A DNA stretch of 64,000 nt from Fidelibacterota bacterium SCGC AAA160-B08. GTDB taxonomy: Bacteria; Fidelibacterota; Marinisomatia; Marinisomatales; Marinisomataceae. Shown here one piece after another: positions 1-8,852 of this stretch. The stretch covers positions 21,443-85,442 of the forward strand of contig AQSD01000002.1 in the NCBI GenBank assembly GCA_000402755.1. The letters are read 5' to 3'. Position numbers and translations under genes: made by a program. The notes beneath the pieces were generated by a model. It had not been told where the DNA came from, ran no database searches, and was given only the letters and a program-made list of their open reading frames with translations. Numbering within the stretch: the stretch's first letter is position 1; each line of letters starts with the position of its first letter.

Positions 1-8
1 ATGCCCAT

Positions 9-1754
9 ATGAGAAGAATAGCACAAGAAACTATTAATCGCGTTTTAGAAGAAGTAGATATTTTAGATGTCATTTCTCAATACGTAGATTTAAAAAAAAG
101 AGGCCAAAACTATTTTGGGTTAAGCCCTTTTAGATCAGAAACTAAACCTTCATTTAGTGTAGCACCCGATAAAAATATGTGGTATGATTTTGGATCTGCC
201 CAAGGGGGTAATGCTGTACAATTTTTAATAGAATATGAAAAAATTAGCTTTCCGGAAGCTGTACGTTCTTTAGCTGAAAAGTATGGTATTGAAATTACTG
301 AGTTGGGCAATAAAGAACAAAACAACCTCTATGATCAATTGTATGAAATCCATGAATTAGCATGTATATATTTTGAAAATAGTCTAAAGGCTGCATCTGG
401 AAGTAAAGCAAAAAAATATTTAATAGAAAGAAATTTTGATGACAATATTATTAACAAGTTTAGAATTGGATTTGCATCAGATAGCTGGGATAGCCTTGTA
501 AAAGAATTAAAAGATAAATTTGAAAATGATATTTTGAAAAAATCTGGATTGTTTTCTGAATCAAAAAAAGGACCACTTATTGATCGCTTTCGTAATCGTA
601 TTATGTTTCCTTTCTTTAGTTTGTCAGGGAAAGTGATTGGATTTAGTGGAAGAAGTTTATCGGAAAAAGAAGATGTCAAATATTTGAACTCTCCTGAAAC
701 ATTACTATTTGAAAAGAGTAAAATTTTTTATGGGTCCTATCAAACATTACCAAATATCCGTAAACAAAATTTTGCTATTTTAGTAGAAGGGCAGACAGAT
801 TTTTTACGTCTTGTAGAGCAAGGATTTGATAATGTGCTTGCTACATCTGGAACAGCATTCTCTAGTAAGCATGCCATTGCCTTAAAAAAATATACTAATA
901 GAGTAATCTTGTGTTATGATTCAGATAGCGCTGGTATTAATGCAGCTATCCGTACAAGTTATGTATTATTACAAAATGGGATTGAAACAAGAGTATTACA
1001 TCTAGGAAACGGTGATGATCCAGATGATTTTTTCAAAAAAGAGAATACTACAAAAGAAGATTTTAGAACCTTAATTAAAACAGCAGCGCATCCTATTAGT
1101 TTTATTATTACCCAAAAAGAGATCTTAAGCCAAGGGGCTGCAGACCAATCAAAATTTTTGAATGAATGTATTGGCGAGATACAATTAGTACCAGATGTAA
1201 TGATTCGCAATGATTTGGTTCGTAAGCTCGCGAATCAGTTAGGTGTTGTAGAGGCCGAAGTATTTGAACGTTTTAGCAATCTTAAACAAAAAAGATATAA
1301 GAGCTCTCATAAAGAAGAGGTGAGCCCTACAGAAATAACCCACTATAATTCGTCTGAAGATAAAGCACAGTTAGAGTTAATTAAGTTAGCTCTACATTCT
1401 CCAACACTTGCCACAGGAATGCCTTTAGCACTATTTAGCAATAAACTGCTTTATAATGTTTTAAAGGTATTAATCGACAATAGTGATAAAGATTATAATC
1501 CAGGTCAGATTCTTGAGTTAATAGGCGGTTCACCAGAGCAACGTAATCTCATTGCTTCACTGGCAATAGAAGCGCCAGATAAAGCATATCAGACTGTTAT
1601 TTTAAGTGATTGTATTAATACCCTAGAACGTCAGCCTATCAAAAAAGAGATTGCACTACTGAGAGATAAGATTCGCAGATTAGAAGAGGACGATTCTAGT
1701 CCAGACAAAGCACTGCTTGAAGAACTCAGTGCTCTCCAAAAAAAACTCCAATAA
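9..1754 (+). CDS. dnaG: DNA primase DnaG with a ligand-less zinc-finger domain
   Basis: DnaG makes the RNA primers for chromosome replication together with the DnaB helicase. The 581-residue protein has the usual order: an N-terminal CHC2-type domain (about 1-100), the primase core with a TOPRIM fold (about 255-345) and a helicase-binding C-terminal region. TOPRIM residues are present: E260 in the VEGQTD motif and D304/D306 in the DSD motif. The odd point is the zinc finger. Where the family has CPFH and later CFGC, this protein has SPFR (39-42) and DFGS (60-63), so all four zinc ligands are gone while the surrounding fold motifs remain. The start at 9 is the first usable ATG; the ATG at base 1 meets a stop after three codons. 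Upstream context is outside the window. It ends at a terminator shared with the receptor gene on the other strand. Confidence 0.95.
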   Translation: MRRIAQETINRVLEEVDILDVISQYVDLKKRGQNYFGLSPFRSETKPSFSVAPDKNMWYDFGSAQGGNAVQFLIEYEKISFPEAVRSLAEKYGIEITELGNKEQNNLYDQLYEIHELACIYFENSLKAASGSKAKKYLIERNFDDNIINKFRIGFASDSWDSLVKELKDKFENDILKKSGLFSESKKGPLIDRFRNRIMFPFFSLSGKVIGFSGRSLSEKEDVKYLNSPETLLFEKSKIFYGSYQTLPNIRKQNFAILVEGQTDFLRLVEQGFDNVLATSGTAFSSKHAIALKKYTNRVILCYDSDSAGINAAIRTSYVLLQNGIETRVLHLGNGDDPDDFFKKENTTKEDFRTLIKTAAHPISFIITQKEILSQGAADQSKFLNECIGEIQLVPDVMIRNDLVRKLANQLGVVEAEVFERFSNLKQKRYKSSHKEEVSPTEITHYNSSEDKAQLELIKLALHSPTLATGMPLALFSNKLLYNVLKVLIDNSDKDYNPGQILELIGGSPEQRNLIASLAIEAPDKAYQTVILSDCINTLERQPIKKEIALLRDKIRRLEEDDSSPDKALLEELSALQKKLQ

Positions 1755-1755
1755 A

Positions 1756-1785
1756 AAACCCCTCAATAAATTGAAGGGTTTTTTA
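1756..1785. terminator. Bidirectional rho-independent terminator between dnaG and the TonB receptor gene
   Basis: An inverted repeat with an AACCC...GGGTT outer stem, one C/A mismatch, a TCAA/TTGA inner stem and a four-base TAAA loop lies between the two convergent stop codons. It is followed by a T-run on the plus strand and preceded by an A-run (a T-run on the minus strand), so it can end both transcripts. Confidence 0.8.
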
Positions 1786-1811
1786 TTTAATACTAATCTA
1801 TAATAATAAGA

Positions 1812-4499
1812 TTAATAGTTAATAGTCACTCCAATATTATATGATCTTGGTTGACCGACACGAACTCTTAAGTTCGCAACGTCTCCAGAACCATCAAATG
1901 CGTCAACAAAGTCACCAACATAAAGTTCGTCAGTTGCATTGAATACGGATGCGTTGAAAGTAACCGCTTTACCCATAAGCTCTGTTGTGTATGCACTATT
2001 AAAGTTTACTAGAGTTGTGTTACCAGTTACATAAGCATCTTCAGCGAAAGTATTATCTTCACCTAGTAAGAATGCTAAGTCCTGAATAGCACCGTCATAA
2101 CCCCATCTAGGGTATTGTTTAGAGAATGACTGTGCTTCAGCAGATACTTTTAATCTGTTGAAGAATCCAGTTACAATTAAATTGGTTTGTGACTGTGGAG
2201 CACCTGAAATCATTACGTCTTTAACATAAAGTTCGAATGTTTCTTCGCTGCTTAAGTCTGCTTCAATTTCATTGTAAGTGTATGATAAGTCATCAGTAAA
2301 TCTCCAATCACTTTCGTGACCTCTAATATCAATTCTTAGTACTGGAATTGGTTGATATGCAATAGAGTATTCTAACCCTTTATGCAATTCGTTCAATCCT
2401 GAAATACTAAAGAATGACTCTGTACCATCTAAAGCCTCTGAAGTACCACTTTGGTTTCTGTCAGTCCATAGTGCCCAGTAATAATTCATACTACCAGCCC
2501 ATTGGCCGTTAGCTGATTTAAATCTGGTACCAAAGTCTACCCAAGTAGCTTTTTCATTTTCAAAGCTTGAGTTTAGTTGATAGTTAACATCATCTATTAA
2601 TTTATCAAGCGATGGTGTCATTGCTGAGTAACTCATGTTACCAAACAACTGCCATGTATCGTTTAATGCTTTACTTCCACCAACTTTCATTTGATAGCCC
2701 ATCTCAGCATCTGCTTCGATTTTTTCTTCTTCAATTGAAAAGTGGTTTTCAGCTGTATAGCTAGCTGTAGTAGCACCAAACATCGCGAAACCAGTTGTTC
2801 CCATTCCATCGTTATAATTTGCTTGAGCGTAACCACCCATCCAGTCGATAGTATTAGTGTTATCATAAAACACTTTATCGCCAAGACCTCTTCTCATTTC
2901 ATCTGCATTCCAGTTTGGATTAGAATCATCAAAGTAGAAGTCACCACCTAATAGGTTGTAAACTTCACGGTAGTGCTCAACTTCTGCAGTTCTTAGATCC
3001 ACACCAAAAGTAGCTGACCACATGTCATCTATTTTCATGTCTAGTTTAGAAACTACACCGAAAGTTGCTTGATTATTTCTACTTCCTCTTAGAATCCCTC
3101 TAGATTCATAGCCGAAACCATCCTCAAAGTCCAATCTGTTACGACGAATAGTCTCATCATAATCACGTCCTGAACCGTCAGCTTTCCATCTTATAGAACC
3201 AGCAGATCCTGAACCACCACCTTCACCACCTGAGTAGTAAAGTGAACTAGCTAAAGTCATTGTATCATTTAGCTTGTTGTATGAGTTTAATTGTACAATT
3301 GGTTTGTGAAAGTAGTTTTCTCTTTCATTAATTAATGTACTTGAATACATGTCAGCTGAACGATTGTTCCAGCCATCAAATGGTAGCCAACTAGCAGTAG
3401 CTTTTTTACCTGTAAAAGGTGTATCAAGATTGTCTGCTCTTGGGTTATAATCCATTCCGTATTCAGTTCTTAGATCTTCCTCAGCAACACCCATATCGCG
3501 GGCTAGTTCATGGCTGTAGTTTGAAACACGATTGTTCCAAAAATTTTGACCATGAATTTGAGGTGATCCAAGTGCAACAAATTCAAGACGGTTATCTGCA
3601 TCAAAAGAATAGGACGTATTGAAATAATATGACCATGCTTCTGTGTAGGTACCTGTTGCAAATAGTTTATCAGCGGTTCTTTTAGATGCTGATGCTACCA
3701 TTGCAAGCTTGCCATCCATCATTAAACCAGTATTAATAGTAATACCTGTTTTTGAATAGCTGTGTTGTCCTGCTTCTTGTTTTACTACAACACTTGGTTC
3801 AGAAGATGCTGGCATACTCATAAAGTTTACCACACCACCTAAACTTGGTGTTGCTAAATTAACAGATCCTGCTCCTCTTTGAACTTGTACTACTGATGCA
3901 ACATCAGCTAATACACTCCAGTTAGAGAAGTATAAATTACCATTTTCCATGTCATTCATAGGGATTCCGTTAATTAGATAAGATGTATAACGATCGTCAA
4001 AACCACGAACATATACATTTTCATCATCCCAACCACCACCATTTTCAACGTAAACGTTTGGTAGGGTTGATAATGCTTTTGGCAATCCTCGACCACCTAA
4101 TCTGAAATCAATATCAGCTTTAGTATAGTCATCATAAGGGATTGCTGAGGTATTGTCTACACGGTCAGCTAGTACTTCAACTCCGCCTAACGCGACGGAA
4201 GATGATGCTAAAGAAAAGCTTGCAGATGCGTTAGAATCTGAAACCTTTACAGTTGCACTTTCTGATGTATAACCCACTACACTAGCGGTTACTGTGTATG
4301 TACCATTAGGAACACTTACTGAGTAAGCACCACTTAACGTAGCAGCTGCACCCAATGCAGTTCCTTCAACCACAACATTTGCTCCTGGTAAAGCGTTCCC
4401 GTCTGCATCTGTAACAGTTCCAGACACGGTGCTTTGACCTAAGAGAGCGCTAGAAATCATTACAATTCCAAATAGCGCACCAAGAATCATTCGATTCAT
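1812..4499 (-). CDS. TonB-dependent outer-membrane receptor with carboxypeptidase-regulatory-like domain
   Basis: This is an outer-membrane active transporter of the TonB-dependent family; the substrate cannot be told from sequence. I place the start at 4499 (MNRMILGAL) because AAGGAG sits seven bases upstream; a longer reading adds ten residues with no ribosome site. The 895-residue product has a signal peptide ending near LLGQ (about residue 21), then a CarboxypepD_reg-like domain (VSGTVTDADGNALPGANV onwards, to about residue 95), a plug domain with VYVRGFDDRY and INGIPMND motifs, and a long beta-barrel ending in aromatic YNIGVTINY, as expected for outer-membrane assembly. Asn, Tyr and Trp content is high in the barrel. 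It stands alone, convergent with dnaG, with a long 5' leader holding an inverted repeat. There is no adjacent SusD gene, so it is not a classical SusC/D pair. Confidence 0.93.
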   Translation of the reverse strand: MNRMILGALFGIVMISSALLGQSTVSGTVTDADGNALPGANVVVEGTALGAAATLSGAYSVSVPNGTYTVTASVVGYTSESATVKVSDSNASASFSLASSSVALGGVEVLADRVDNTSAIPYDDYTKADIDFRLGGRGLPKALSTLPNVYVENGGGWDDENVYVRGFDDRYTSYLINGIPMNDMENGNLYFSNWSVLADVASVVQVQRGAGSVNLATPSLGGVVNFMSMPASSEPSVVVKQEAGQHSYSKTGITINTGLMMDGKLAMVASASKRTADKLFATGTYTEAWSYYFNTSYSFDADNRLEFVALGSPQIHGQNFWNNRVSNYSHELARDMGVAEEDLRTEYGMDYNPRADNLDTPFTGKKATASWLPFDGWNNRSADMYSSTLINERENYFHKPIVQLNSYNKLNDTMTLASSLYYSGGEGGGSGSAGSIRWKADGSGRDYDETIRRNRLDFEDGFGYESRGILRGSRNNQATFGVVSKLDMKIDDMWSATFGVDLRTAEVEHYREVYNLLGGDFYFDDSNPNWNADEMRRGLGDKVFYDNTNTIDWMGGYAQANYNDGMGTTGFAMFGATTASYTAENHFSIEEEKIEADAEMGYQMKVGGSKALNDTWQLFGNMSYSAMTPSLDKLIDDVNYQLNSSFENEKATWVDFGTRFKSANGQWAGSMNYYWALWTDRNQSGTSEALDGTESFFSISGLNELHKGLEYSIAYQPIPVLRIDIRGHESDWRFTDDLSYTYNEIEADLSSEETFELYVKDVMISGAPQSQTNLIVTGFFNRLKVSAEAQSFSKQYPRWGYDGAIQDLAFLLGEDNTFAEDAYVTGNTTLVNFNSAYTTELMGKAVTFNASVFNATDELYVGDFVDAFDGSGDVANLRVRVGQPRSYNIGVTINY

Positions 4500-4549
4500 A
4501 GTTAACTCCTTTTTCTCGGTTATCTTCATATATTAATATATTAACTTAT

Positions 4550-4570
4550 AGAGTACAAGCTATGTACTCT
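4550..4570 (-). promoter_or_regulatory. Perfect inverted repeat in the leader of the TonB receptor gene
   Basis: AGAGTACA and TGTACTCT form a perfect 8-bp inverted repeat around a 5-base spacer, about 50 bases before the receptor start codon. It could be a DNA operator for a dimeric regulator or an RNA stem-loop in the 5' leader. No T-run follows, so it is not a standard terminator. Confidence 0.45.
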
Positions 4571-4610
4571 CCGCAAATTTGGCCCATTTATTGAAGAACC
4601 GCAACCATTA

Positions 4611-4616
4611 ATTATA
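4611..4616 (-). promoter_or_regulatory. Possible -10 box for the TonB receptor gene
   Basis: The minus strand reads TATAAT exactly, placing transcription start near 4604 and a leader of about 105 bases that includes the inverted repeat. No convincing -35 box is visible, so this rests on the -10 match and position alone. Confidence 0.3.
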
Positions 4617-4700
4617 CTATCAATAAAACTCATACATTTAAAAGCCAATTTGACTATAAATAAAGCTTAATATGTTGTTAACGAACTAATTCAATAAGAT

Positions 4701-5987
4701 TTATTGATTTTTATTAAAGAAATAAGACATAGAAATACCTAAACCATAGTTATTATTTTCTCCAACTAAGAATGTATTCATATCAATTGTACTAGATATT
4801 GATTTATTAATTGCAATTTTGAACATAATACTACCATGAGTATCTATATTTCTTGCTGCTTTAATTTGATATTGATTAGAAAAAAATGTTCCATTTATTC
4901 CGATATTAATCAATTTAATAGACTGCTCTTGAACAAAATAATTGGTATTTACAAAAGGATTTCCAATAATTCTATCCTTATATGACCAGCCTGGACGATA
5001 TTGATAATTCCAATAGTAATAATCATTTTTATAGGGTGATCCAGTTGCATGTGACGTATCTAAGTATTCAATCAATGTAGTTGTATTGGGAATATAATTT
5101 TTAAGTTCTATTCCCCATAACCCATCTATGCTATTAGCAAATCTAAGGCCACTTGTATCTTCAAAAAAATGCTGATAATATAATTTCATTTTTTTTTCAT
5201 TCTTCTTTTTTTCATAGTAAAAATCCCACATCCCTATATGGCTTCCAAGTGCATTAGCGTGAGGGGGACTATAAGGACCATCAGCCGATATAAAGACTTT
5301 TAAGAAATCTTTAAATGAATCTGGATATTCTGAAGATTCTGGCGTGTCACCACCCCACATTGCTGCATGGGCAAAGCCAATACTAATTTTATCCGTTTTA
5401 TTTCGGTTTATATGTAAGTAAAGAAATTTTTCATGAAGAAGTGGAGCTTCTGTATAATAGCCCTCATTGCTAAGAACACCATGTGCAATCCCAAAATGCA
5501 ATTTCATATTTTTGCTAATTTTTTTATGACTTACCAGTCCTATTTTTGGTATAGCTTGTGCATTCTTACTAACTAGCATTGAACCGGAGCTGAGTTCATC
5601 ATTTAAGTATGTGCTAAAGTCTCTATAATATTGACCAAATCTCAAGTATGTTTTATCAGAAAAACTATACTTAATAAAAGACTCTCCCAAAAGAAGCCAA
5701 TGATTAATTTTATAATCAACAAAGCCATTATATGACATTTCATGTTGTGATCTATAGCTTTTATATGCATTAGAAAAAGTAATTTGATAGGTAGCTTTTT
5801 TGTTTTTTAGCTTCCATTGATATTCAATTTCTGTGTCAACTACAGATTTACCATAATTATTGTGTTCTAACCACCAGAAATTATGATTTGTAGGATTGAG
5901 AGAGATTTTGAGTATTGATTCTTGATTCTGGGAGAAAGCCAGATTAATAAATAATAATACTAAAAGATAAAATTTATTTCTATTCAT
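4701..5987 (-). CDS. Wzi-type capsule assembly outer-membrane protein
   Basis: The 428-residue protein resembles the capsule assembly Wzi family, outer-membrane beta-barrels that help anchor exported capsule to the cell surface. A signal peptide is clear (MNRNKFYLLVLLFINLAFSQ, cut near residue 19-20). Family-like motifs include YYRDFSTYLNDELSSGSML, the central DFLKVF and NALGSHIGMWDF stretch, and EDTSGLRFANSIDGLWG. The end, ISMSYFF, is aromatic as in barrel proteins. It is the last gene of the neuD-neuB-neuC minus-strand group, 31 bases after neuC. That ties the nonulosonate pathway directly to surface capsule. No lipobox is seen. Confidence 0.8.
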   Translation of the reverse strand: MNRNKFYLLVLLFINLAFSQNQESILKISLNPTNHNFWWLEHNNYGKSVVDTEIEYQWKLKNKKATYQITFSNAYKSYRSQHEMSYNGFVDYKINHWLLLGESFIKYSFSDKTYLRFGQYYRDFSTYLNDELSSGSMLVSKNAQAIPKIGLVSHKKISKNMKLHFGIAHGVLSNEGYYTEAPLLHEKFLYLHINRNKTDKISIGFAHAAMWGGDTPESSEYPDSFKDFLKVFISADGPYSPPHANALGSHIGMWDFYYEKKKNEKKMKLYYQHFFEDTSGLRFANSIDGLWGIELKNYIPNTTTLIEYLDTSHATGSPYKNDYYYWNYQYRPGWSYKDRIIGNPFVNTNYFVQEQSIKLINIGINGTFFSNQYQIKAARNIDTHGSIMFKIAINKSISSTIDMNTFLVGENNNYGLGISMSYFFNKNQ

Positions 5988-6018
5988 TAAATTGAATTAT
6001 ATTCCTTAGTTGAGCTTT

Positions 6019-7152
6019 TTAGGAGCTAGTTATTATATCAACAATTTTTTCTGCTGTATGTTGTTTTAAAAAGATATTTTTACCGGAATAGTCGCCTAAC
6101 TTTTTAACAACATTGTATTTCTCAACAATTTTATTTGTTGAAAAAGGAATATCAAAAACATTCTTATTTCTCAATCGACCTTTTTGTCTATCACCGACAT
6201 TAATAACATATTTTTTGAATGATGCGGATTCGAGTATACCGCTCGAAGTATTGCCAATCATCATTGAAGCATGGTGCATAGCTGAAAAATAATTTTCACG
6301 ACCAAAATTTTCTACTATAGATATTTTGCTAGGAAACAATTTTGATAATTTAATCATAGAATTTCTATATAAATCACCTGCAGCATCAGCATTAGGCATA
6401 GTAATAACAATATTAGTATCTTCGCTAATCTTCTTTAGAGCTTCAAATATAATGTTTGAATAACCCTTATTTTTGTCTAATCCAATTGTTTCTGGATGAA
6501 AAGTAACTAGTATATAGTTTTTATGATGAATATCAAATTTTTTACAAACATGTGACCAATCAGGTAATTTAATTTGGTCTATACCATCTAAGCTCAAGGC
6601 ACCATAGTTATATATATATTCTTCACTCCCAATGATACTAGCTACTTTCCTTAAGTAATGATCTGTTGCCACAAAATGAATTTTAGAGGCTAATGTTATT
6701 TGATGACGATAAATGTCATCTACTGAACCTATAGTTGTTTCTCCGCCATGTAGATGAATAAAGTTTACTTCAAAGGGGATTCCTGACTGTACCGCTGCAC
6801 TCATTTCAAATCTATCTCCAAGAGCTATAACATAATCAAATATATTATTCTCCCAATATCTAGAAAAATTTTTTATCAATTCACCATACATATTCGCAAT
6901 ATCAAATGGAGAATCTTTGTCTGACATACCTTTTATAGTATCTACATTACCAAACTTATCTTTATTAATAGTATCAATTGTATGCCCATATTTTTTTTTA
7001 AGATGCATTCCAAAAGTAATAATAGTTAAATCAATCTTTTTATTCTGAGATATTTTTTTGAGCAATGGCTTATATATACCATAATCAGCTCTTGAACTTG
7101 TTAATAAGCCAACTCTGATCTCTTTTTTATTATTTTTCTTCAAAATCTTCAT
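6019..7152 (-). CDS. neuC: Hydrolysing UDP/GDP-N-acetylhexosamine 2-epimerase, NeuC/LegG-like
   Basis: Enzymes of this family remove the nucleotide and epimerise C2 of an N-acetyl sugar, supplying the six-carbon precursor of sialic or legionaminic acids. The 377-residue sequence has the GT-B-like fold signature: TSSRADYGIYKPLL near the N-terminus, HLHGGETTIGSVDD in the middle and IGNTSSGILESASF near the C-terminus, which binds the nucleotide. The start overlaps the end of neuB by 23 bases, which suggests coupled translation. In a locus with LegB and LegC the likely substrate is a 2,4-diacetamido-trideoxy sugar (LegG role) rather than UDP-GlcNAc (NeuC role). Sequence by eye cannot separate the two. 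Confidence 0.88.
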   Translation of the reverse strand: MKILKKNNKKEIRVGLLTSSRADYGIYKPLLKKISQNKKIDLTIITFGMHLKKKYGHTIDTINKDKFGNVDTIKGMSDKDSPFDIANMYGELIKNFSRYWENNIFDYVIALGDRFEMSAAVQSGIPFEVNFIHLHGGETTIGSVDDIYRHQITLASKIHFVATDHYLRKVASIIGSEEYIYNYGALSLDGIDQIKLPDWSHVCKKFDIHHKNYILVTFHPETIGLDKNKGYSNIIFEALKKISEDTNIVITMPNADAAGDLYRNSMIKLSKLFPSKISIVENFGRENYFSAMHHASMMIGNTSSGILESASFKKYVINVGDRQKGRLRNKNVFDIPFSTNKIVEKYNVVKKLGDYSGKNIFLKQHTAEKIVDIITSS

Positions 7153-8152
7153 AAGTTATTTTTGTATTTACCTTTAAATCTTTGTTCAATTTTTTACCAA
7201 TTAAATTAGGAGTCTCTATTGGAGAGATACCATCTCCCGGCCTAAGTGCAGTAAGCATATTTTGAGCAAGCTTAGTACCCTTTTTTATATTCTTATTTAA
7301 ATAGAGACTTTTTCGCACTATAGATTTATTTTTTATCTCTGATGCAGTTGGCTGTTTAATACCATCTCCAGAGCATGCTATTTCTATATTTCTAACCGCA
7401 TTTACCATATTTTTTAGTTCTAAGGGCTCTAATGAACAAGCATGATCGGGTCCTTCTAAAGATCTGTCCATCGTAAAATGCTTTTCAATTACTTGAGCGC
7501 CTAAAGCGACCGCTGCTATTGGAACCTCTATACCCAATGTATGATCGCTGTAACCAACGCTAACATTAAAATGTTCTTTAATTCTTAGCATAGCTTTCAA
7601 GTTCACATCGTTCATAGGGGTAGGATATTCAGTGTTACAGTGTAAAACCGTAATATCATTGATTGAGAGCTTGTTAGAAGTAAGAATTTTGATTGCAGAT
7701 TCAATCTCATTCATTGTAGACATACCTGTAGATAAAATTACAGGAGTTTTTTGATGAGAAATTTTCTCTAAATAGCAGTAATTATCAATTTCGCCACTTG
7801 GTATTTTTATTAATTTAGATTTCAAACTTAATAAAAAATCTAAACTATCTAGATCAAATGCAGAAGATAGAAATTTGATATTTTTTGAATTACAATAATG
7901 AATTAATTTTTTATGGTCTGCTTTATTTAGTTCTAAGCTTTTGAGCATATTATATTGTGTATCATTATTTTTTGTATTTAATTTTTGATATTCACTTTTT
8001 TCTGCATCTTTACTAGCTAAATCTTTTGCTTTAAATGTCTGAAATTTTATATAATCTGCATGAGCATCACTAGCTGCGTCGATTAATTTTTTTGCTAACT
8101 CAATATCCCCATTGTGATTAACACCAGCTTCTGCTATGATTATTACACTCAT
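7130..8152 (-). CDS. neuB: Nonulosonate synthase, NeuB/LegI-like
   Basis: This enzyme condenses phosphoenolpyruvate with a six-carbon amino sugar to form a nine-carbon acid (sialic, legionaminic or similar). The 340-residue protein has the TIM-barrel NeuB domain (about 1-270), with AEAGVNHNGD at the N-terminus, IKIPSGEIDN, ILSTGMST, HCNTEYPTP and GYSDHTLG motifs, then a C-terminal SAF (antifreeze-like) domain from about 280. Length matches the family. The start abuts the stop of neuD with no gap. With LegB and LegC elsewhere in the locus, LegI is the more likely role. Confidence 0.92.
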   Translation of the reverse strand: MSVIIIAEAGVNHNGDIELAKKLIDAASDAHADYIKFQTFKAKDLASKDAEKSEYQKLNTKNNDTQYNMLKSLELNKADHKKLIHYCNSKNIKFLSSAFDLDSLDFLLSLKSKLIKIPSGEIDNYCYLEKISHQKTPVILSTGMSTMNEIESAIKILTSNKLSINDITVLHCNTEYPTPMNDVNLKAMLRIKEHFNVSVGYSDHTLGIEVPIAAVALGAQVIEKHFTMDRSLEGPDHACSLEPLELKNMVNAVRNIEIACSGDGIKQPTASEIKNKSIVRKSLYLNKNIKKGTKLAQNMLTALRPGDGISPIETPNLIGKKLNKDLKVNTKITYEDFEEK

Positions 8153-8713
8153 TTATTTAAATATTGAATTTGCTTTTATAAATGATTTTTCTGGAATAGT
8201 GGTATTATTTTTAGTGATTGCACCACTCCCAACAAATGTATCATTTCCGACGATAACAGATCCATTAATTACTGCAGTAGTTGAAATATGACAATTATCT
8301 CCAATGATTGCATCATGTTCAATGAGAGCTTTTGAATTAATAATACAGTTTTTTCCTACGCTCGCATTTGCATTGATTATTACACCATGCATAACAATCG
8401 TACCGACTCCTACGGTACTATTCTTGGATACATATGCTCTAGGAGATATTATGGTTGTTAAATTTAATTTTAAATAGTCCAACCTTTTACCCGGATTACC
8501 GATTTGGCCCATAGTAACCAAAAAGTAGTTTTCTTTTGAAATATAGTTTTCAATATCATGATCTCCTCCTATAACTTTATAGCCTAGAATATTTTTATCA
8601 ATATTATCAGATAAATCAAATATACCCTTTATTTGATACTTATTTTCTTGTTCAATTACATCGATACAAGATTTACAATGTCCACCACCACCTATTAGAT
8701 ATATATTTTTCAT
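8153..8713 (-). CDS. neuD: NeuD/PglD-like sugar O- or N-acetyltransferase
   Basis: The 186-residue protein has the NeuD/PglD layout: a small Rossmann-like N-terminal domain (IYLIGGGGHCKSCIDV, about 1-80) followed by a left-handed beta-helix of hexapeptide repeats (about 85-180). The catalytic His is probably the one in ALIEHDAIIG. Relatives acetylate the 4-amino group of a UDP or GDP sugar (PglD, LegH) or O-acetylate sialic acid (NeuD). Here a LegH role is attractive, because LegC makes an amino sugar that must be acetylated before the NeuC-like step. It is the first gene of the minus-strand group and faces the plus-strand group across 139 AT-rich bases. Confidence 0.85.
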   Translation of the reverse strand: MKNIYLIGGGGHCKSCIDVIEQENKYQIKGIFDLSDNIDKNILGYKVIGGDHDIENYISKENYFLVTMGQIGNPGKRLDYLKLNLTTIISPRAYVSKNSTVGVGTIVMHGVIINANASVGKNCIINSKALIEHDAIIGDNCHISTTAVINGSVIVGNDTFVGSGAITKNNTTIPEKSFIKANSIFK

Positions 8714-8852
8714 AATTTTTTATAGTTAATTATAAACAAAATTTACAATTAAATTGTTTCATTATATGAATATATTATTTCTAAAATTATATGAAAAAAA
8801 CATTTATTATAGCTCAAGTAGGATGAAAGCATAACAGATCATTATAGAATTT

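Noticed and set aside
335..679. A 114-codon minus-strand frame inside dnaG
   Set aside because: It overlaps the dnaG coding sequence completely and shows no recognisable protein features.
4692..4706. CAATAA/TTATTG inverted repeat at the end of the wzi gene
   Set aside because: Its T-run lies on the plus strand, where no transcript is expected to end, and the stem is A/T-rich.
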